A stretch of DNA of 64,000 nt. It comes from Bradyrhizobium nanningense (lineage in GTDB: Bacteria; Pseudomonadota; Alphaproteobacteria; Rhizobiales; Xanthobacteraceae). The notes beneath the pieces were generated by a model that saw nothing but the letters and a program-made list of their open reading frames with translations, searched no databases and had not been told where the DNA came from. Below are positions 1-8,712 of the stretch, piece after piece. Within the stretch, counting starts at the first letter, position 1. Each line of letters begins with the position of its first letter. The translations under genes were made by a program, and so were the position numbers. The DNA lies in assembly GCF_004114535.1 (NCBI RefSeq), contig NZ_LBJC01000080.1:62001-126000 (forward strand), written 5' to 3'.

Positions 1-237
1 GAGGCTGCGAAGTTGATCGAGCGGCGGGCCGATCGCGAGGACGGACGTGCCTGGCGCATCTGGTTGACGCCGAAGGGACGCGCCGTGCTGGCGCAAGCGA
101 AAGCTGGCGCGGCCGAGGTCAACGCGGCGCTGACGGACGGATTCACGGCTGCCGAGATCGATATCGTCGCGCGCTGGCTGACCAGCATTCAGGACAAGTT
201 TCCAAGACCTCCAGAGACAAGAAGTTCACACGAATAA
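1..237 (+). CDS. MarR-family transcriptional regulator, C-terminal part (5' end outside window)
   Basis: The reading frame is open from the first base, so the true start lies upstream. About 78 residues are visible. They contain the wing of a winged helix (RADREDGRAWRIWLTPKGRA, the DxRDGR-x-L/T-xKG pattern of MarR proteins) and then the C-terminal dimerisation helix. MarR proteins are dimeric DNA-binding repressors, often of neighbouring catabolic or efflux genes. The enoyl-CoA hydratase begins 12 bases after the stop, so the two are probably co-transcribed and the regulator may respond to an aromatic or acyl-CoA ligand. The ligand is inference only. Confidence 0.85.
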   Translation, partial: EAAKLIERRADREDGRAWRIWLTPKGRAVLAQAKAGAAEVNAALTDGFTAAEIDIVARWLTSIQDKFPRPPETRSSHE

Positions 238-249
238 AAGGAGAGACCC

Positions 250-1020
250 ATGACCGAGCATGTCCGGATCGAGACCAACGGCGGCATTCTCACCCTCACC
301 CTGGCGCGCCCCGACAAGAAGAACGCGCTGACCGATGCGATGTACGGCAAGCTTGCCGACGCCATCGAATCCGCCGAGCTCGATCCGTCGGCTCGCGTGA
401 TCCTGATCCGCGGCGAGGGCGACATGTTCACCGCCGGCAATGACGTCGGCGAATTTGCCGCGGTCGCAGCCGGCAAGTCCGAAGGCAGCCGCAACGTCAT
501 CCGCTTCATCCAGTCGCTGGCGCGCTGCACCCGGCCGCTGATTGCGGCGGTGCAGGGCCGTGCCGTCGGCGTCGGCACCACGATGCTGCTGCATTGCGAC
601 CTCGTAGTGCTCGCCGACAACGCGCAATTGTCGACGCCCTTCGTCAGTCTCGCGCTGGTGCCGGAAGCGGCTTCCAGCCTGCTGATGCCGGCGCGCATCG
701 GCTATGCCCGCGCCTACGAAATGTTCGCGCTGGGGGAGACCGTGCCGGCGCAGGCTGCGCTGCAATGGGGCCTTGCCAACCGTGTGGTGCCGCTCGACAC
801 GCTCGATGCCGAGGCGCTCGCACTGGCGCAGCGCATTGCCCGGCAGCCGGCCGGCGCCCTCACGGCGACCAAGCGCCTGATGCGCAACGGCGAGGCGCTG
901 GTTGCGCAGATGCAGGCCGAAGGCGAGCAGTTCGCCCAGCGCCTGCGCACCGCCGAGGCGCGCGAAGCATTCACGGCTTTTGCCGAGCGCCGGCCGCCGG
1001 ATTTCACCAAGGTGGCGTGA
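250..1020 (+). CDS. enoyl-CoA hydratase/isomerase (crotonase family)
   Basis: A 256-residue protein of normal crotonase length. It would hydrate or isomerise enoyl-CoA thioesters in the cytoplasm. The oxyanion-hole segments are visible: FTAGNDVGEF near residue 60 and AVGVGTTMLLHCDLV near residue 105. A PEAASSLLMP segment near residue 140 carries an acidic residue in the region of the usual second catalytic position. This arrangement is also common in enoyl-CoA isomerases and in hydratases of unclear substrate. The start is ATG with AAAGGAGAG just upstream. It directly follows the MarR regulator gene, which suggests one unit. The substrate cannot be read from sequence. Confidence 0.88.
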   Translation: MTEHVRIETNGGILTLTLARPDKKNALTDAMYGKLADAIESAELDPSARVILIRGEGDMFTAGNDVGEFAAVAAGKSEGSRNVIRFIQSLARCTRPLIAAVQGRAVGVGTTMLLHCDLVVLADNAQLSTPFVSLALVPEAASSLLMPARIGYARAYEMFALGETVPAQAALQWGLANRVVPLDTLDAEALALAQRIARQPAGALTATKRLMRNGEALVAQMQAEGEQFAQRLRTAEAREAFTAFAERRPPDFTKVA

Positions 1021-1141
1021 GCGGACGCGGCCTGCCGGGAGGAGCGGCGGGCACAACCGCAGGTATTTGATTAAAGTCTTAACCAAACCTTGGCATGTCG
1101 CCATGCAAGGTGGCCTCTCGTGAAGAGTAGGCGCCCGACCC

Positions 1142-3223
1142 ATGACGATGTTTAACAAATCGGTAAGCTCGCTTCTCCTGACGCTGATGGCGCTACTGGC
1201 CGTCGGCGCGCTGACCTCTACCGCGACCCAGATGGTCGGGGCCTTCGGCCGCTACAGCGACAGTCTGGAGACCGAACGGCTTGCGAACGCCGACAAGGCC
1301 ATCTTCCACGGCGTGGTGTCCCTGCGCAGCAATCGGGGCGATGCCCAGAGTGCGCTGCTCGGCGAGGACGATCCGCGCGCCAAGCTCGGTGCCGCCGAGA
1401 AGGCCGAGCAGGCCGGCTATGATTCCATCGTCGCGGCCCTCTCCACCATCGAATTCACCCGCCGCGACGAGCTTGCGAGTACGCTGAAGCAACGCTGGAG
1501 CGAGGCCGCCCCGAAGTTCCAGCTGTTCTACGACGAGGCGAAGCTGCCGCGTGCCGAGCGCAAGATCGAGCGCACCGCGGCCTGGTACGATGGCGTCACC
1601 AAGGTGATCGAGACCGCGAATCTGGCCTCCACCGCGGTGTCGAACCGCGCCTGGACCAACGATCCCTTCATTGCCCGCATGATCCAGGCCCGCCGCCTTG
1701 CCTGGCAGGTGCGCGACCGCTACGGCATCCAGTGCTCGACCCTGCGCCCGAACGTCAACACCTCCAAGCCGCTCGACGAGACCCAGAAGCAGACCGTAGC
1801 CGGCTGGAACGGAATCATCGCCGCCGGCTGGACGGGCATGGAGGAGCTGCTGGCCGCGCCTGACGTGTCGGCGGAGATGGTCAACACAGCCAAACAGGCG
1901 CGCGCGAAGACCGACGGCGTCCTCAAGCAGATCGGCGATCTCACCAAAAATCTCGACGGCAGCGGCCGTCCGGCGATGCCCCCGGCGGAATGGAACGCGT
2001 TGTGCCAATCGCCTTTCGCGCCCATCGTCGCTGTCGCCAACACGGCGCTCGACCAGTCGATCGCGCGTGCGGAGGCCGTTCAGGCCAAAGCCCTCACCAA
2101 TCTCATCGTGCAGTCGTTCGCCTTCCTGCTCGCGCTGGCCGTGACCCTTGCCGGCGTGTTCGTGGTACGCAATCGCCTGATGCGGCCGGTGCGCGCCATC
2201 CTCGATGCCATCGCGCGCATCAGCGCGCGCGACTATGCGACGCCAGTGCCGCAATCCCGGCATCCCGACGAGTTCGGCACCATGGCCGCCGCACTCGAAA
2301 GCCTGCGCGAGAGTGCGGCAACCGCCGAGCGCCTGGGCCAGGAACGTGAATCGCAGCAGGCGCTGCAGCTCGCCCGCTCCGGTACCGTCGATGCGGCTTG
2401 CCGCAGCTTCGACGATACCGTGCAGGCGGTCATCCAGAGTGTCGTCGCATCGACGAAGGAACTCGATGCCACGGCGACGGGCGTGCGCTCGCTGGTCTCG
2501 CAATCGAGCAGCCAGACCGCGGCGGTCTCCTCCGCCGCCGAACAGGCCACCAACAATCTGGAGACCATTGCGGCCGCGACCGAAGAGCTCTCCGCGTCCG
2601 TCGGCGAAATCTCGGCGCAGGTGCAGTCCAGCGCCCGCGAGGCCCGCGAAGCCGTCTTGCAGGCCGAGCAGACCAACGCGACGGTCGAGATCCTCGACCA
2701 GACTGCAAGCCGCATCGGCGAGGTCGTGAAGATGATCAATGCCATCGCCGGCCAGACCAACCTCCTGGCCCTCAACGCGACCATCGAAGCTGCGCGCGCG
2801 GGCGAGGCCGGCCGCGGTTTCGCCGTGGTCGCCGGCGAGGTCAAGAGCCTCGCCTCCCAGACCGCGACGGCGACGGAAGAGATCTCGCGTCAGGTCGAGG
2901 AGATTCAGAGCGCGACGGGCCAGGCGGTTGCCGCCATCCGTTCGATCGGCGGCGCCATCGGCGGCATCGACGAGAAGATGACGGCGATTGCTGCCGCCGT
3001 CGAGCAGCAGCGCGCGGCCACCACGGAGATCTCGCGCAACTTCCAGCAAGCGGCGCAAGGCACCCGCGAGGTCACCGACACCATCGGCAGCGTCGCCAGG
3101 CTCAACCAGGAGACCGGCAATGCCGGCACGGTGTTGTCGGAATCCGTCAAGAAGATGTCGGCCGACGCCGATCGTCTCCGCGTCGCGGTTGAGGGCTTTT
3201 TGGGAGCGGTGAAGACCGCGTAA
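1142..3223 (+). CDS. methyl-accepting chemotaxis protein
   Basis: A 693-residue inner-membrane chemoreceptor that would pass ligand signals to CheA/CheW. In order: a membrane helix near residues 8-28, a roughly 290-residue largely helical periplasmic region, a second membrane helix near 320-343, a HAMP linker to about 395, then the cytoplasmic signalling domain. The highly conserved hairpin tip is present at about 535-560 (GQTNLLALNATIEAARAGEA, then GRGFAVVAGEVKSLA). The periplasmic region resembles four-helix-bundle sensors. No ligand can be assigned. No CheW-binding pentapeptide (NWETF type) is seen at the C terminus. It stands alone and no che genes are nearby. Confidence 0.95.
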   Translation: MTMFNKSVSSLLLTLMALLAVGALTSTATQMVGAFGRYSDSLETERLANADKAIFHGVVSLRSNRGDAQSALLGEDDPRAKLGAAEKAEQAGYDSIVAALSTIEFTRRDELASTLKQRWSEAAPKFQLFYDEAKLPRAERKIERTAAWYDGVTKVIETANLASTAVSNRAWTNDPFIARMIQARRLAWQVRDRYGIQCSTLRPNVNTSKPLDETQKQTVAGWNGIIAAGWTGMEELLAAPDVSAEMVNTAKQARAKTDGVLKQIGDLTKNLDGSGRPAMPPAEWNALCQSPFAPIVAVANTALDQSIARAEAVQAKALTNLIVQSFAFLLALAVTLAGVFVVRNRLMRPVRAILDAIARISARDYATPVPQSRHPDEFGTMAAALESLRESAATAERLGQERESQQALQLARSGTVDAACRSFDDTVQAVIQSVVASTKELDATATGVRSLVSQSSSQTAAVSSAAEQATNNLETIAAATEELSASVGEISAQVQSSAREAREAVLQAEQTNATVEILDQTASRIGEVVKMINAIAGQTNLLALNATIEAARAGEAGRGFAVVAGEVKSLASQTATATEEISRQVEEIQSATGQAVAAIRSIGGAIGGIDEKMTAIAAAVEQQRAATTEISRNFQQAAQGTREVTDTIGSVARLNQETGNAGTVLSESVKKMSADADRLRVAVEGFLGAVKTA

Positions 3224-3256
3224 GCACCTTAGGCAATCGTCAGAGATTCGGCCTGC

Positions 3257-3370
3257 ATGGTTCGAGACGCCCGCTTTGGCGGGCTCCTCACCATGAGGAT
3301 CTGATATTTTGCCGCGGGCCACGACCTCATCCTGAGGGCCCGCCGCAGGCGGGCGTCTCGAAGGATGGCC
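3257..3370. repeat. dispersed palindromic repeat, family A copy 1
   Basis: The outer arms CGAGACGCCCGC (3263-3274) and GCGGGCGTCTCG (3349-3360) are perfect 12-base inverted repeats. Inner CCTCACCATGAGG and CCTCATCCTGAGG palindromes lie between them. Related copies occur near 37.8 kb and 56.4 kb. It fills the gap between the chemoreceptor and the dehydratase and could act as a structured 3' end. The rest of this gap, to 3494, shows no gene. Confidence 0.8.
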
Positions 3371-3494
3371 TCAAACGAGCTTCCTCTCAGTTCCCCATCC
3401 GACGTCGCGCGGCCATTGCCGCAGGTCCCGGCGGCGGCTACATCTGTGCCGCCTCGCGCCGTGAGCGCAGCGCCAGACGTAAGACACATCAGGG

Positions 3495-4445
3495 ATGGAG
3501 AGTTCGATGCCGGTCACCCCACACAAGGCCCAGCGCCCCTATCGCGGCGTGTTCCCGGTCGCGCCCACCATCTTCGACGAGCGCGGGGAGCTCGACCTCG
3601 AGGGACAGCGCCGCTGCATCGACTTCATGATCGATGCCGGCTCGAACGGCATCTGCATCCTCGCCAATTTCTCCGAGCAGTTCGTGCTCACCGATGCCGA
3701 GCGCGAGAGCGTGATGCACGCGGTGCTGGAGCATGTCGCGGGCCGGGTTCCCGTGATCGTCACCACCACCCATTTCAGCTCGGCCGTCTGCGCCGCGCGC
3801 AGCAAGCAGGCCGAAGCGGCGGGCGCCGCCATGGTGATGGTGATGCCGCCCTATCACGGCGCCACCTTCCGGGTCCCTGAGAAGGGCATCGTCGAATTCT
3901 TCAAGGTGCTCTCGGGCGCGATCGACATTCCCATCATGATCCAGGACGCCCCGGTGGCCGGCACGCCGCTGTCGGTCGAGCTGCTCGCGCGGCTGGCGCG
4001 CGACTTCTCGAACGTCCGCTATTTCAAGATCGAAGTGCCTGGCGCGGCTTCAAAGCTCCGCAGCCTGATCGAGGCGGGCGGCAAGGACATCGAGGGTCCG
4101 TGGGACGGCGAGGAGGCGATCACGCTGCTCGCCGATCTCGATGCCGGCGCCACCGGCGCGATGACCGGCGGCGGCTATCCCGACGGCATCCGCCAGATCA
4201 TCGATCCCTATTTCGCCGGCGATCGCGAAAAGGCGAAGGCCGCCTATGAGCGCTGGCTGCCGCTGATCAACTACGAGAACCGTCAATGCGGCCTGATCGC
4301 CTGCAAGGTCATGATGCAGGCCGGCGGCGTGATCAAATCGGACGCCGTGCGCCATCCGCTGCAGCCGCTGCATCCGGCGACGCGCGCCGGGCTGCTGGAG
4401 CTGGCGAAGGAGCGCGATGCGCTGGCATTGCGGTGGGGGAAGTAG
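3495..4445 (+). CDS. dihydrodipicolinate synthase-family dehydratase, probably L-2-keto-3-deoxyarabonate dehydratase
   Basis: A 316-residue TIM-barrel aldolase-class protein. The Schiff-base lysine is K178 in YFKIEVPGA. The segment where DapA has its catalytic tyrosine (YNVP) reads IMIQDAPV here, so it is not a lysine-biosynthesis DapA. The phrases GSNGICILANFSEQF, GPWDGEEAITLLADLDAG and LINYENRQCG are those I associate with Azospirillum-type L-2-keto-3-deoxyarabonate dehydratase, which works in non-phosphorylative L-arabinose breakdown. That assignment is from memory. No arabinose dehydrogenase or transporter lies beside it. An internal ATG at residue 5 has a slightly better ribosome-binding context (GGATGGAGA). 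Confidence 0.8.
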   Translation: MESSMPVTPHKAQRPYRGVFPVAPTIFDERGELDLEGQRRCIDFMIDAGSNGICILANFSEQFVLTDAERESVMHAVLEHVAGRVPVIVTTTHFSSAVCAARSKQAEAAGAAMVMVMPPYHGATFRVPEKGIVEFFKVLSGAIDIPIMIQDAPVAGTPLSVELLARLARDFSNVRYFKIEVPGAASKLRSLIEAGGKDIEGPWDGEEAITLLADLDAGATGAMTGGGYPDGIRQIIDPYFAGDREKAKAAYERWLPLINYENRQCGLIACKVMMQAGGVIKSDAVRHPLQPLHPATRAGLLELAKERDALALRWGK

Positions 4446-4453
4446 GTCTCCCT

Positions 4454-4500
4454 GTCGTCCCGGCCCCCCGTGCACAATTGCTGCACTAGGCCGGGACGAC
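4454..4500. repeat. palindromic intergenic repeat, GTCGTCCCGGCC family
   Basis: Perfect 12-base arms GTCGTCCCGGCC and GGCCGGGACGAC enclose a short A/T-richer loop region. It sits 8 bases after the dehydratase stop and could also end transcription, although no T-run follows. The remaining 220 bases before the next gene hold no recognisable feature apart from a ribosome-binding site. Confidence 0.7.
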
Positions 4501-4720
4501 ACTGAATAGGACGCGTGCGTTCCGCCCGATCCCGGCGGCATGCCATTCGACCCAAGGCGTCGAAATAGCGCGGTTCGGCCAGTTTCCCCCGGCGCGGCGA
4601 TGGCATATTGTACGTTCGCCAACCGGCCCTGCGGAGCATCCCAAGACATCGCGTAATACCTCTCCATGCCGTTATCCCGGGCCAGGTTGGCGCGTACCGA
4701 CAGAACAGGGAGGCAGTGCC

Positions 4721-6121
4721 ATGACGATGAGGCCGGATCCCACCTTTCACGCATCGCCCAAGCTTGCGATGGAAGCGCCTGCTGAGAACTTTGCCTACAC
4801 GTTGCTGCTCAGTCCGGATTTCTCAAAGCCGGATGCGCTCGCGGTCATCGACGTCAAGCCGGGATCACCGACCTATAGCCAGATCGTGCACACCGTGACG
4901 ATGCCCAACAAGGGCGATGAGTTTCATCACTTCGGCTGGAATGCCTGCTCCTCCGCCTTGTCGCCGCTCGCCGGACATGCCTTCATCGAGCGGCGCTATC
5001 TCATCATTCCGGGACTGCGCTCGTCGCGGATCTACATCATCGATACCAAGCCGGATCCGACCAAAGCCAAGATCCACAAGATCATCGAGCCCGAGGAAGT
5101 GTTCAAGAAGACCGGCTACTCGCGGCCGCATACCATCCATTGCGGGCCGGACGGCATCTATGTGAGCACGCTGGGCGGTGGTGGCAAAGACGGCACCAAT
5201 GGTCCTCCTGGCGTCTTCATCATGGATTGCGAGACGTTCGAGGTTCTTGGACGATGGGAGATCGATCGTGGCCCGCAGACACTGCATTACGATTTCTGGT
5301 GGAATCTGCCGCGCGACTACATGGTGACGAGCGAATGGGCGTTGCCGCCACAGTTCGAGAACGGGATCGTCCCGGAAGATCTGCTTGCGAACAAATACGG
5401 CCATCGTCTCCACTTCTGGGACCTCCGCGCCCGTCGCAACGTCCAGACCATCGACCTCGGCGCCAATCATCAGATGGCGCTGGAGGTGCGGCCGGCGCAC
5501 GATCCGGTTCGTGAGTACGGCTTCGTAGGCGTCGTGGTCGACACCACCAACCTCGAAGCCTCGATCTGGACCTGGTGGCGCGAAGGCGGGAAATTCCATG
5601 CCGAGAAGACGGCGACGATCCCGCCCGAGCCGGCGCCAAAGGAGAAGCTCCCGCCGCTGCTGCAGGGCTTTGGTGCCGTGCCGCCGCTGGTGACCGACAT
5701 CGACCTGTCGATGGACGATCGTTTTCTCTATGTCTCGTGCTGGGGCACGGGCGAAATGCGCCAATACGACGTGAGCGACCCGCGAAAGCCGAAGCTTGCG
5801 GGCTCGGTCCACATCGGCGGCATCGCGCGCCGTACGCCCCATCCGAACAGCAAGGCATTCGCGGCCGGCCCGCAGATGGTCGAGATCAGCCGCGACGGCA
5901 AGCGCGTATACTGGACCAACTCGCTCTATTCCACCTGGGATGACCAGTTCTATCCCGACGGGGTACCGGGCGTGGAGGTCATGGTCAATGTCGGTCGCAA
6001 CGGCGGCCTCGAGCTCGACAAGGATTACTTCGTGAGCTTCCCCGACGGATATCGTGCGCACCAGATCAGGCTGGAGGGCGGCGATTGTTCGACGGACTCC
6101 TTTTGCTACCCGTCGGTCTAG
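4721..6121 (+). CDS. selenium-binding protein SBP56 / methanethiol oxidase family
   Basis: A 466-residue beta-propeller protein with the SBP56 pattern from end to end: an N-terminal ASPKLAMEAPAENFAY segment, FHHFGWNACSS near residue 68, RPHTIHCGPDGIYVS near residue 135, YDFWWNLP near residue 190, and a conserved C-terminal HQIRLEGGDCSTDSFCYPS. In Hyphomicrobium and related bacteria this family includes the copper-dependent methanethiol oxidase MtoX. I see no N-terminal signal peptide, whereas the characterised MtoX is periplasmic, so equivalence is uncertain. The next gene overlaps its 3' end by 37 bases, which indicates co-expression. Confidence 0.88.
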   Translation: MTMRPDPTFHASPKLAMEAPAENFAYTLLLSPDFSKPDALAVIDVKPGSPTYSQIVHTVTMPNKGDEFHHFGWNACSSALSPLAGHAFIERRYLIIPGLRSSRIYIIDTKPDPTKAKIHKIIEPEEVFKKTGYSRPHTIHCGPDGIYVSTLGGGGKDGTNGPPGVFIMDCETFEVLGRWEIDRGPQTLHYDFWWNLPRDYMVTSEWALPPQFENGIVPEDLLANKYGHRLHFWDLRARRNVQTIDLGANHQMALEVRPAHDPVREYGFVGVVVDTTNLEASIWTWWREGGKFHAEKTATIPPEPAPKEKLPPLLQGFGAVPPLVTDIDLSMDDRFLYVSCWGTGEMRQYDVSDPRKPKLAGSVHIGGIARRTPHPNSKAFAAGPQMVEISRDGKRVYWTNSLYSTWDDQFYPDGVPGVEVMVNVGRNGGLELDKDYFVSFPDGYRAHQIRLEGGDCSTDSFCYPSV

Positions 6122-6798
6122 GTTGGGGGCACGCGAGCCCGGCGGTCGGCTGGCTTTGGCTCGCGCTTATTGCGAGCGGTCTCTACCACGGGATCAATCC
6201 CGGGATGGGATGGCCGCTCGCTGTTTCGGCCGGGCTCCTGGACAAGAGCCCGCGCGCGCTCTTCCGTGCATTGGCGGCTCTCGCGGCCGGACACCTTCTG
6301 GCAACGCTTCTCGTTCTGCTGCCTTTCGCGCTGCTGCTCGTGTTGGCGGAGTGGCAGCGTTCGATCCAGCTCAGTGCGAGCCTTCTTGTCATCGGCTTTG
6401 GCGTCTATCGGCTGATCGAGCGGCGCCATCCGCGTGCGCTGGCACGAATTCCGCCGACGCAATTGGCGCTCTGGTCGTTTGCCGTCGCCATTGCTCACGG
6501 CGCCGCCTTGATGCTCGTGCCGATCTATCTCGGTCTCTGCCAAGCATTCGAACTCGATGCCGGCCACGAGGCCGCTGGCGCGCTGATGAAGACAAGTGTC
6601 GGGATGGCGATGCTGGTGTCTCTGGTGCACGTTGTCGCCATGATCAGCGCGGGCGGATGTCTGGCGTGGCTGGTCTACCGTTACCTGGGATTGAGGTTTG
6701 TCTCACGAAGCTGGTTCAATCTGGATGTGATCTGGGCGGCCAGCCTCATTGTGGTTGGCGTGGTGGCGCTCGGCTTCAATTTCGCGAGCCGGTCGTGA
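6085..6798 (+). CDS. polytopic membrane protein, NicO/UreH-like
   Basis: A 237-residue protein with about six hydrophobic segments. The frame begins at a TTG inside the last 37 bases of the SBP56 gene, preceded by GGAGGGCGG. No later start keeps the first membrane helix and the conserved YHGINPGMGW motif near residues 33-42. A second histidine motif (AHGAALMLVPIYLG) lies near 135. Paired His-containing helices resemble nickel/cobalt (NicO) and UreH/HupE-type transporters. The tight overlap suggests it serves the SBP56 protein, perhaps in metal supply or substrate passage. That is inference. Confidence 0.7.
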   Translation: MFDGLLLLPVGLGWGHASPAVGWLWLALIASGLYHGINPGMGWPLAVSAGLLDKSPRALFRALAALAAGHLLATLLVLLPFALLLVLAEWQRSIQLSASLLVIGFGVYRLIERRHPRALARIPPTQLALWSFAVAIAHGAALMLVPIYLGLCQAFELDAGHEAAGALMKTSVGMAMLVSLVHVVAMISAGGCLAWLVYRYLGLRFVSRSWFNLDVIWAASLIVVGVVALGFNFASRS

Positions 6799-6801
6799 AA
6801 C

Positions 6802-7500
6802 CTACCGCGTCAAAGCCCACTCGTCGACGATGCGAAAGCGCCCCCTCGCGTCGTGCTGTCTAAACAGCGCGATGCGATCGATCACGAGCGCATCGATCTT
6901 CAAAGCCGCAAACCGCGCCCGCAGCATCTCCAGGATCGCCCCGCGCCGTTCCGCATCCAGCCGCCCGGTCAGCGTCATATGGAAGCGGAATTCCTCCATC
7001 ACGTAAGGATAGCCCCAGCGGTCCAGATAGTCGCGCTGCCGTTCGCTCAGCTTCTCAGGTCTGCGCCGCGCGCGATCCTCCGCCGACAGAGCGGCGCGGA
7101 AGGGATCGAACTCACGGACGCAATCGGCGGCGAGCTCTTGTAGCGCCTCGACCGGCTCGGCCGGAATGACGGCGATGAAGCCGCTGATGGAATCCACAAT
7201 CGGCCGGATCACGGGAAGCGGTCGAGACTTGTCGGCGAAACTCGCGCAGGCGGCCATCAGCTCGGCATCAGTCTTGCCAGGCGTCAGCGCCATCGGTGCC
7301 TTCAGCGTGGCATGAAAACCGTATTTGCGGGGATCGGCACTGACATCGCACCAGTCCGGCGCGACGCGCAATGCGTCGGCGGGAAAGGCCAGTTCGCTAC
7401 CGGTATAGGCATCATAGCCGAGCAGCTCGGCGCCGAAGCGAGAGAGGGCGCTGTCGGCGCCTGCGGCAAAATAGATCGCGTAGCGGGGAAAACCTGTCAT
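6802..7500 (-). CDS. DUF1045 phosphonate-operon protein, 2H phosphoesterase superfamily
   Basis: A 232-residue protein of the DUF1045 family that accompanies phosphonate operons. It carries the two H-x-T signatures of 2H phosphoesterases: H63-A-T65 (FHATLKAP) and H174-M-T176 (FHMTLTG). Such enzymes open cyclic phosphodiesters. The C-P lyase pathway produces 5-phosphoribosyl 1,2-cyclic phosphate, normally opened by PhnP. No phnP is visible here, so this protein is a good candidate for that step, although this is inference. It is the last gene of a leftward unit, 18 bases after phnM copy 1. Confidence 0.85.
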   Translation of the reverse strand: MTGFPRYAIYFAAGADSALSRFGAELLGYDAYTGSELAFPADALRVAPDWCDVSADPRKYGFHATLKAPMALTPGKTDAELMAACASFADKSRPLPVIRPIVDSISGFIAVIPAEPVEALQELAADCVREFDPFRAALSAEDRARRRPEKLSERQRDYLDRWGYPYVMEEFRFHMTLTGRLDAERRGAILEMLRARFAALKIDALVIDRIALFRQHDARGRFRIVDEWALTR

Positions 7501-7518
7501 TGCCTCAGCATAACCAAT

Positions 7519-8712
7519 TTACGCCGCAACGACAGTCTCGCGTGGCATCGCTGCGGCGGCGAGGAGGCGTGTTGCATCGGTGAGATGCACGAGCTTGCCG
7601 CCCGAGATCACCGCGATCAGCCGCGGTCGCAATGGCAGGCTGTCGTCGACCAGCAGAATGTCGGCCCGGCGGCCTTCGTCGAGCACGCCGCGATCGGTGA
7701 GGCCGGTCGCACGTGCGGGTCCGGCGGAGACCAGATCCCAGGCTTTCGGCAGCGGCAGCACACCATCGGCGGCGAGGCGGAACGCGGCGAGCAGCTGCGC
7801 CGGATAATAATAGTCCGAGGCCAGCACCGAGCAGAGTCCCTTGGCGATCATGTCGGAGGCCCTGGTCCAGCCGGTGTGGCTGCCGCCGCGCACGACGTTC
7901 GGCGCGCCATAGACGATGGCATCGCCGTGGTTCGCCGCCGCTTGCGCGGTCTCCTCATTAACCGGAAACTCCGCGATGTCAGCCCCGAGCTCGCGAAACT
8001 CCCGGCGCATCGCCGGTGTGGCGTCGTCGTGCGAGAGCATCCGCACCTCGGCGGCACGGGCTGCGGCGGCCAGGCGCGCAACGGAAGCCGGCACCTCGTC
8101 GGCGCGCGAGGTCACGCGTTCGACCAGCCGATCGAATTCCTCGGCTGACAGGCCGGTGCGCTCCACCATGCGGTTGCGCTTGCGCGGCTTGGCCATGTCG
8201 GCGACGGTGCCGTCCATGTGGTCGTTGAAGGCAAGCAGGTCGACGCGGCCCTCGGCCAGCCACTGGCTGATTTCAGGCTCGGACTCAAGATTGTAGGTCT
8301 CGTGCCTGAGATGGAAGCGGGTGTCGGCGGCGAATTGCGGGCGCTGCCGCTCGATGGCCTCCATCAGGCCGCGCGCATTGTCACAGCTGCGCAGGCCCGG
8401 CTCCCACGAACAGGTCGTGGCGTGAAACACCGTGGTGATGCCGTTGCTGATCGCCTGGCGGTCGCTGTCGGCGAGCGCGACGTCGATCGGGAAGTCGACG
8501 CCGGCGCGGGGCATCATCTGCCGCTCGAACGCATCGCCATGGAGATCGACGATGCCGGGTAGCACCAGCAGGCCCCGTGCATCGATCGCCAGCCGCGCCC
8601 GGCCGCGCGAGGCGTCCATCGCAGTGATGTCCTGCCCGGATACCGCCAATGACGTTTCGGCGACCTCAGTGCCGATCAGGGCCCGGCCGCCTTCAAGGAA
8701 AATGTCTGTCAC
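7519..8712 (-). CDS. phnM: alpha-D-ribose 1-methylphosphonate 5-triphosphate diphosphatase, paralogue 1
   Basis: A 397-residue amidohydrolase-fold PhnM. Metal-ligand segments are visible: DLHGDAFERQ around residue 58 and SHDDATP in the middle. The family removes diphosphate from ribose 1-alkylphosphonate 5-triphosphate before C-P cleavage. It differs from the second PhnM in this window, which has ELHTDHLEAH at the metal site and carries an extra segment. Its start overlaps the stop of the upstream acetyltransferase by four bases. Having two distinct PhnMs in one locus suggests different substrates or steps. Which one serves the lyase core is not settled here, though the copy inside phnGHIJKLMN is the obvious choice. 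Confidence 0.93.
   Translation of the reverse strand: MTDIFLEGGRALIGTEVAETSLAVSGQDITAMDASRGRARLAIDARGLLVLPGIVDLHGDAFERQMMPRAGVDFPIDVALADSDRQAISNGITTVFHATTCSWEPGLRSCDNARGLMEAIERQRPQFAADTRFHLRHETYNLESEPEISQWLAEGRVDLLAFNDHMDGTVADMAKPRKRNRMVERTGLSAEEFDRLVERVTSRADEVPASVARLAAAARAAEVRMLSHDDATPAMRREFRELGADIAEFPVNEETAQAAANHGDAIVYGAPNVVRGGSHTGWTRASDMIAKGLCSVLASDYYYPAQLLAAFRLAADGVLPLPKAWDLVSAGPARATGLTDRGVLDEGRRADILLVDDSLPLRPRLIAVISGGKLVHLTDATRLLAAAAMPRETVVAA

Noticed and set aside
1085..1110. Possible sigma-54 promoter (TTGGCATG...ATGCA) before the chemoreceptor
   Set aside because: The distance between the GG and GC elements is one base too long, and the match is partly due to a short palindrome.
1193..3322. 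A 709-codon open frame on the minus strand opposite the chemoreceptor
   Set aside because: Its translation is Arg/Gly/Leu-rich low-grade sequence with no family features. The plus-strand frame is a clear chemoreceptor. It is an effect of high GC.
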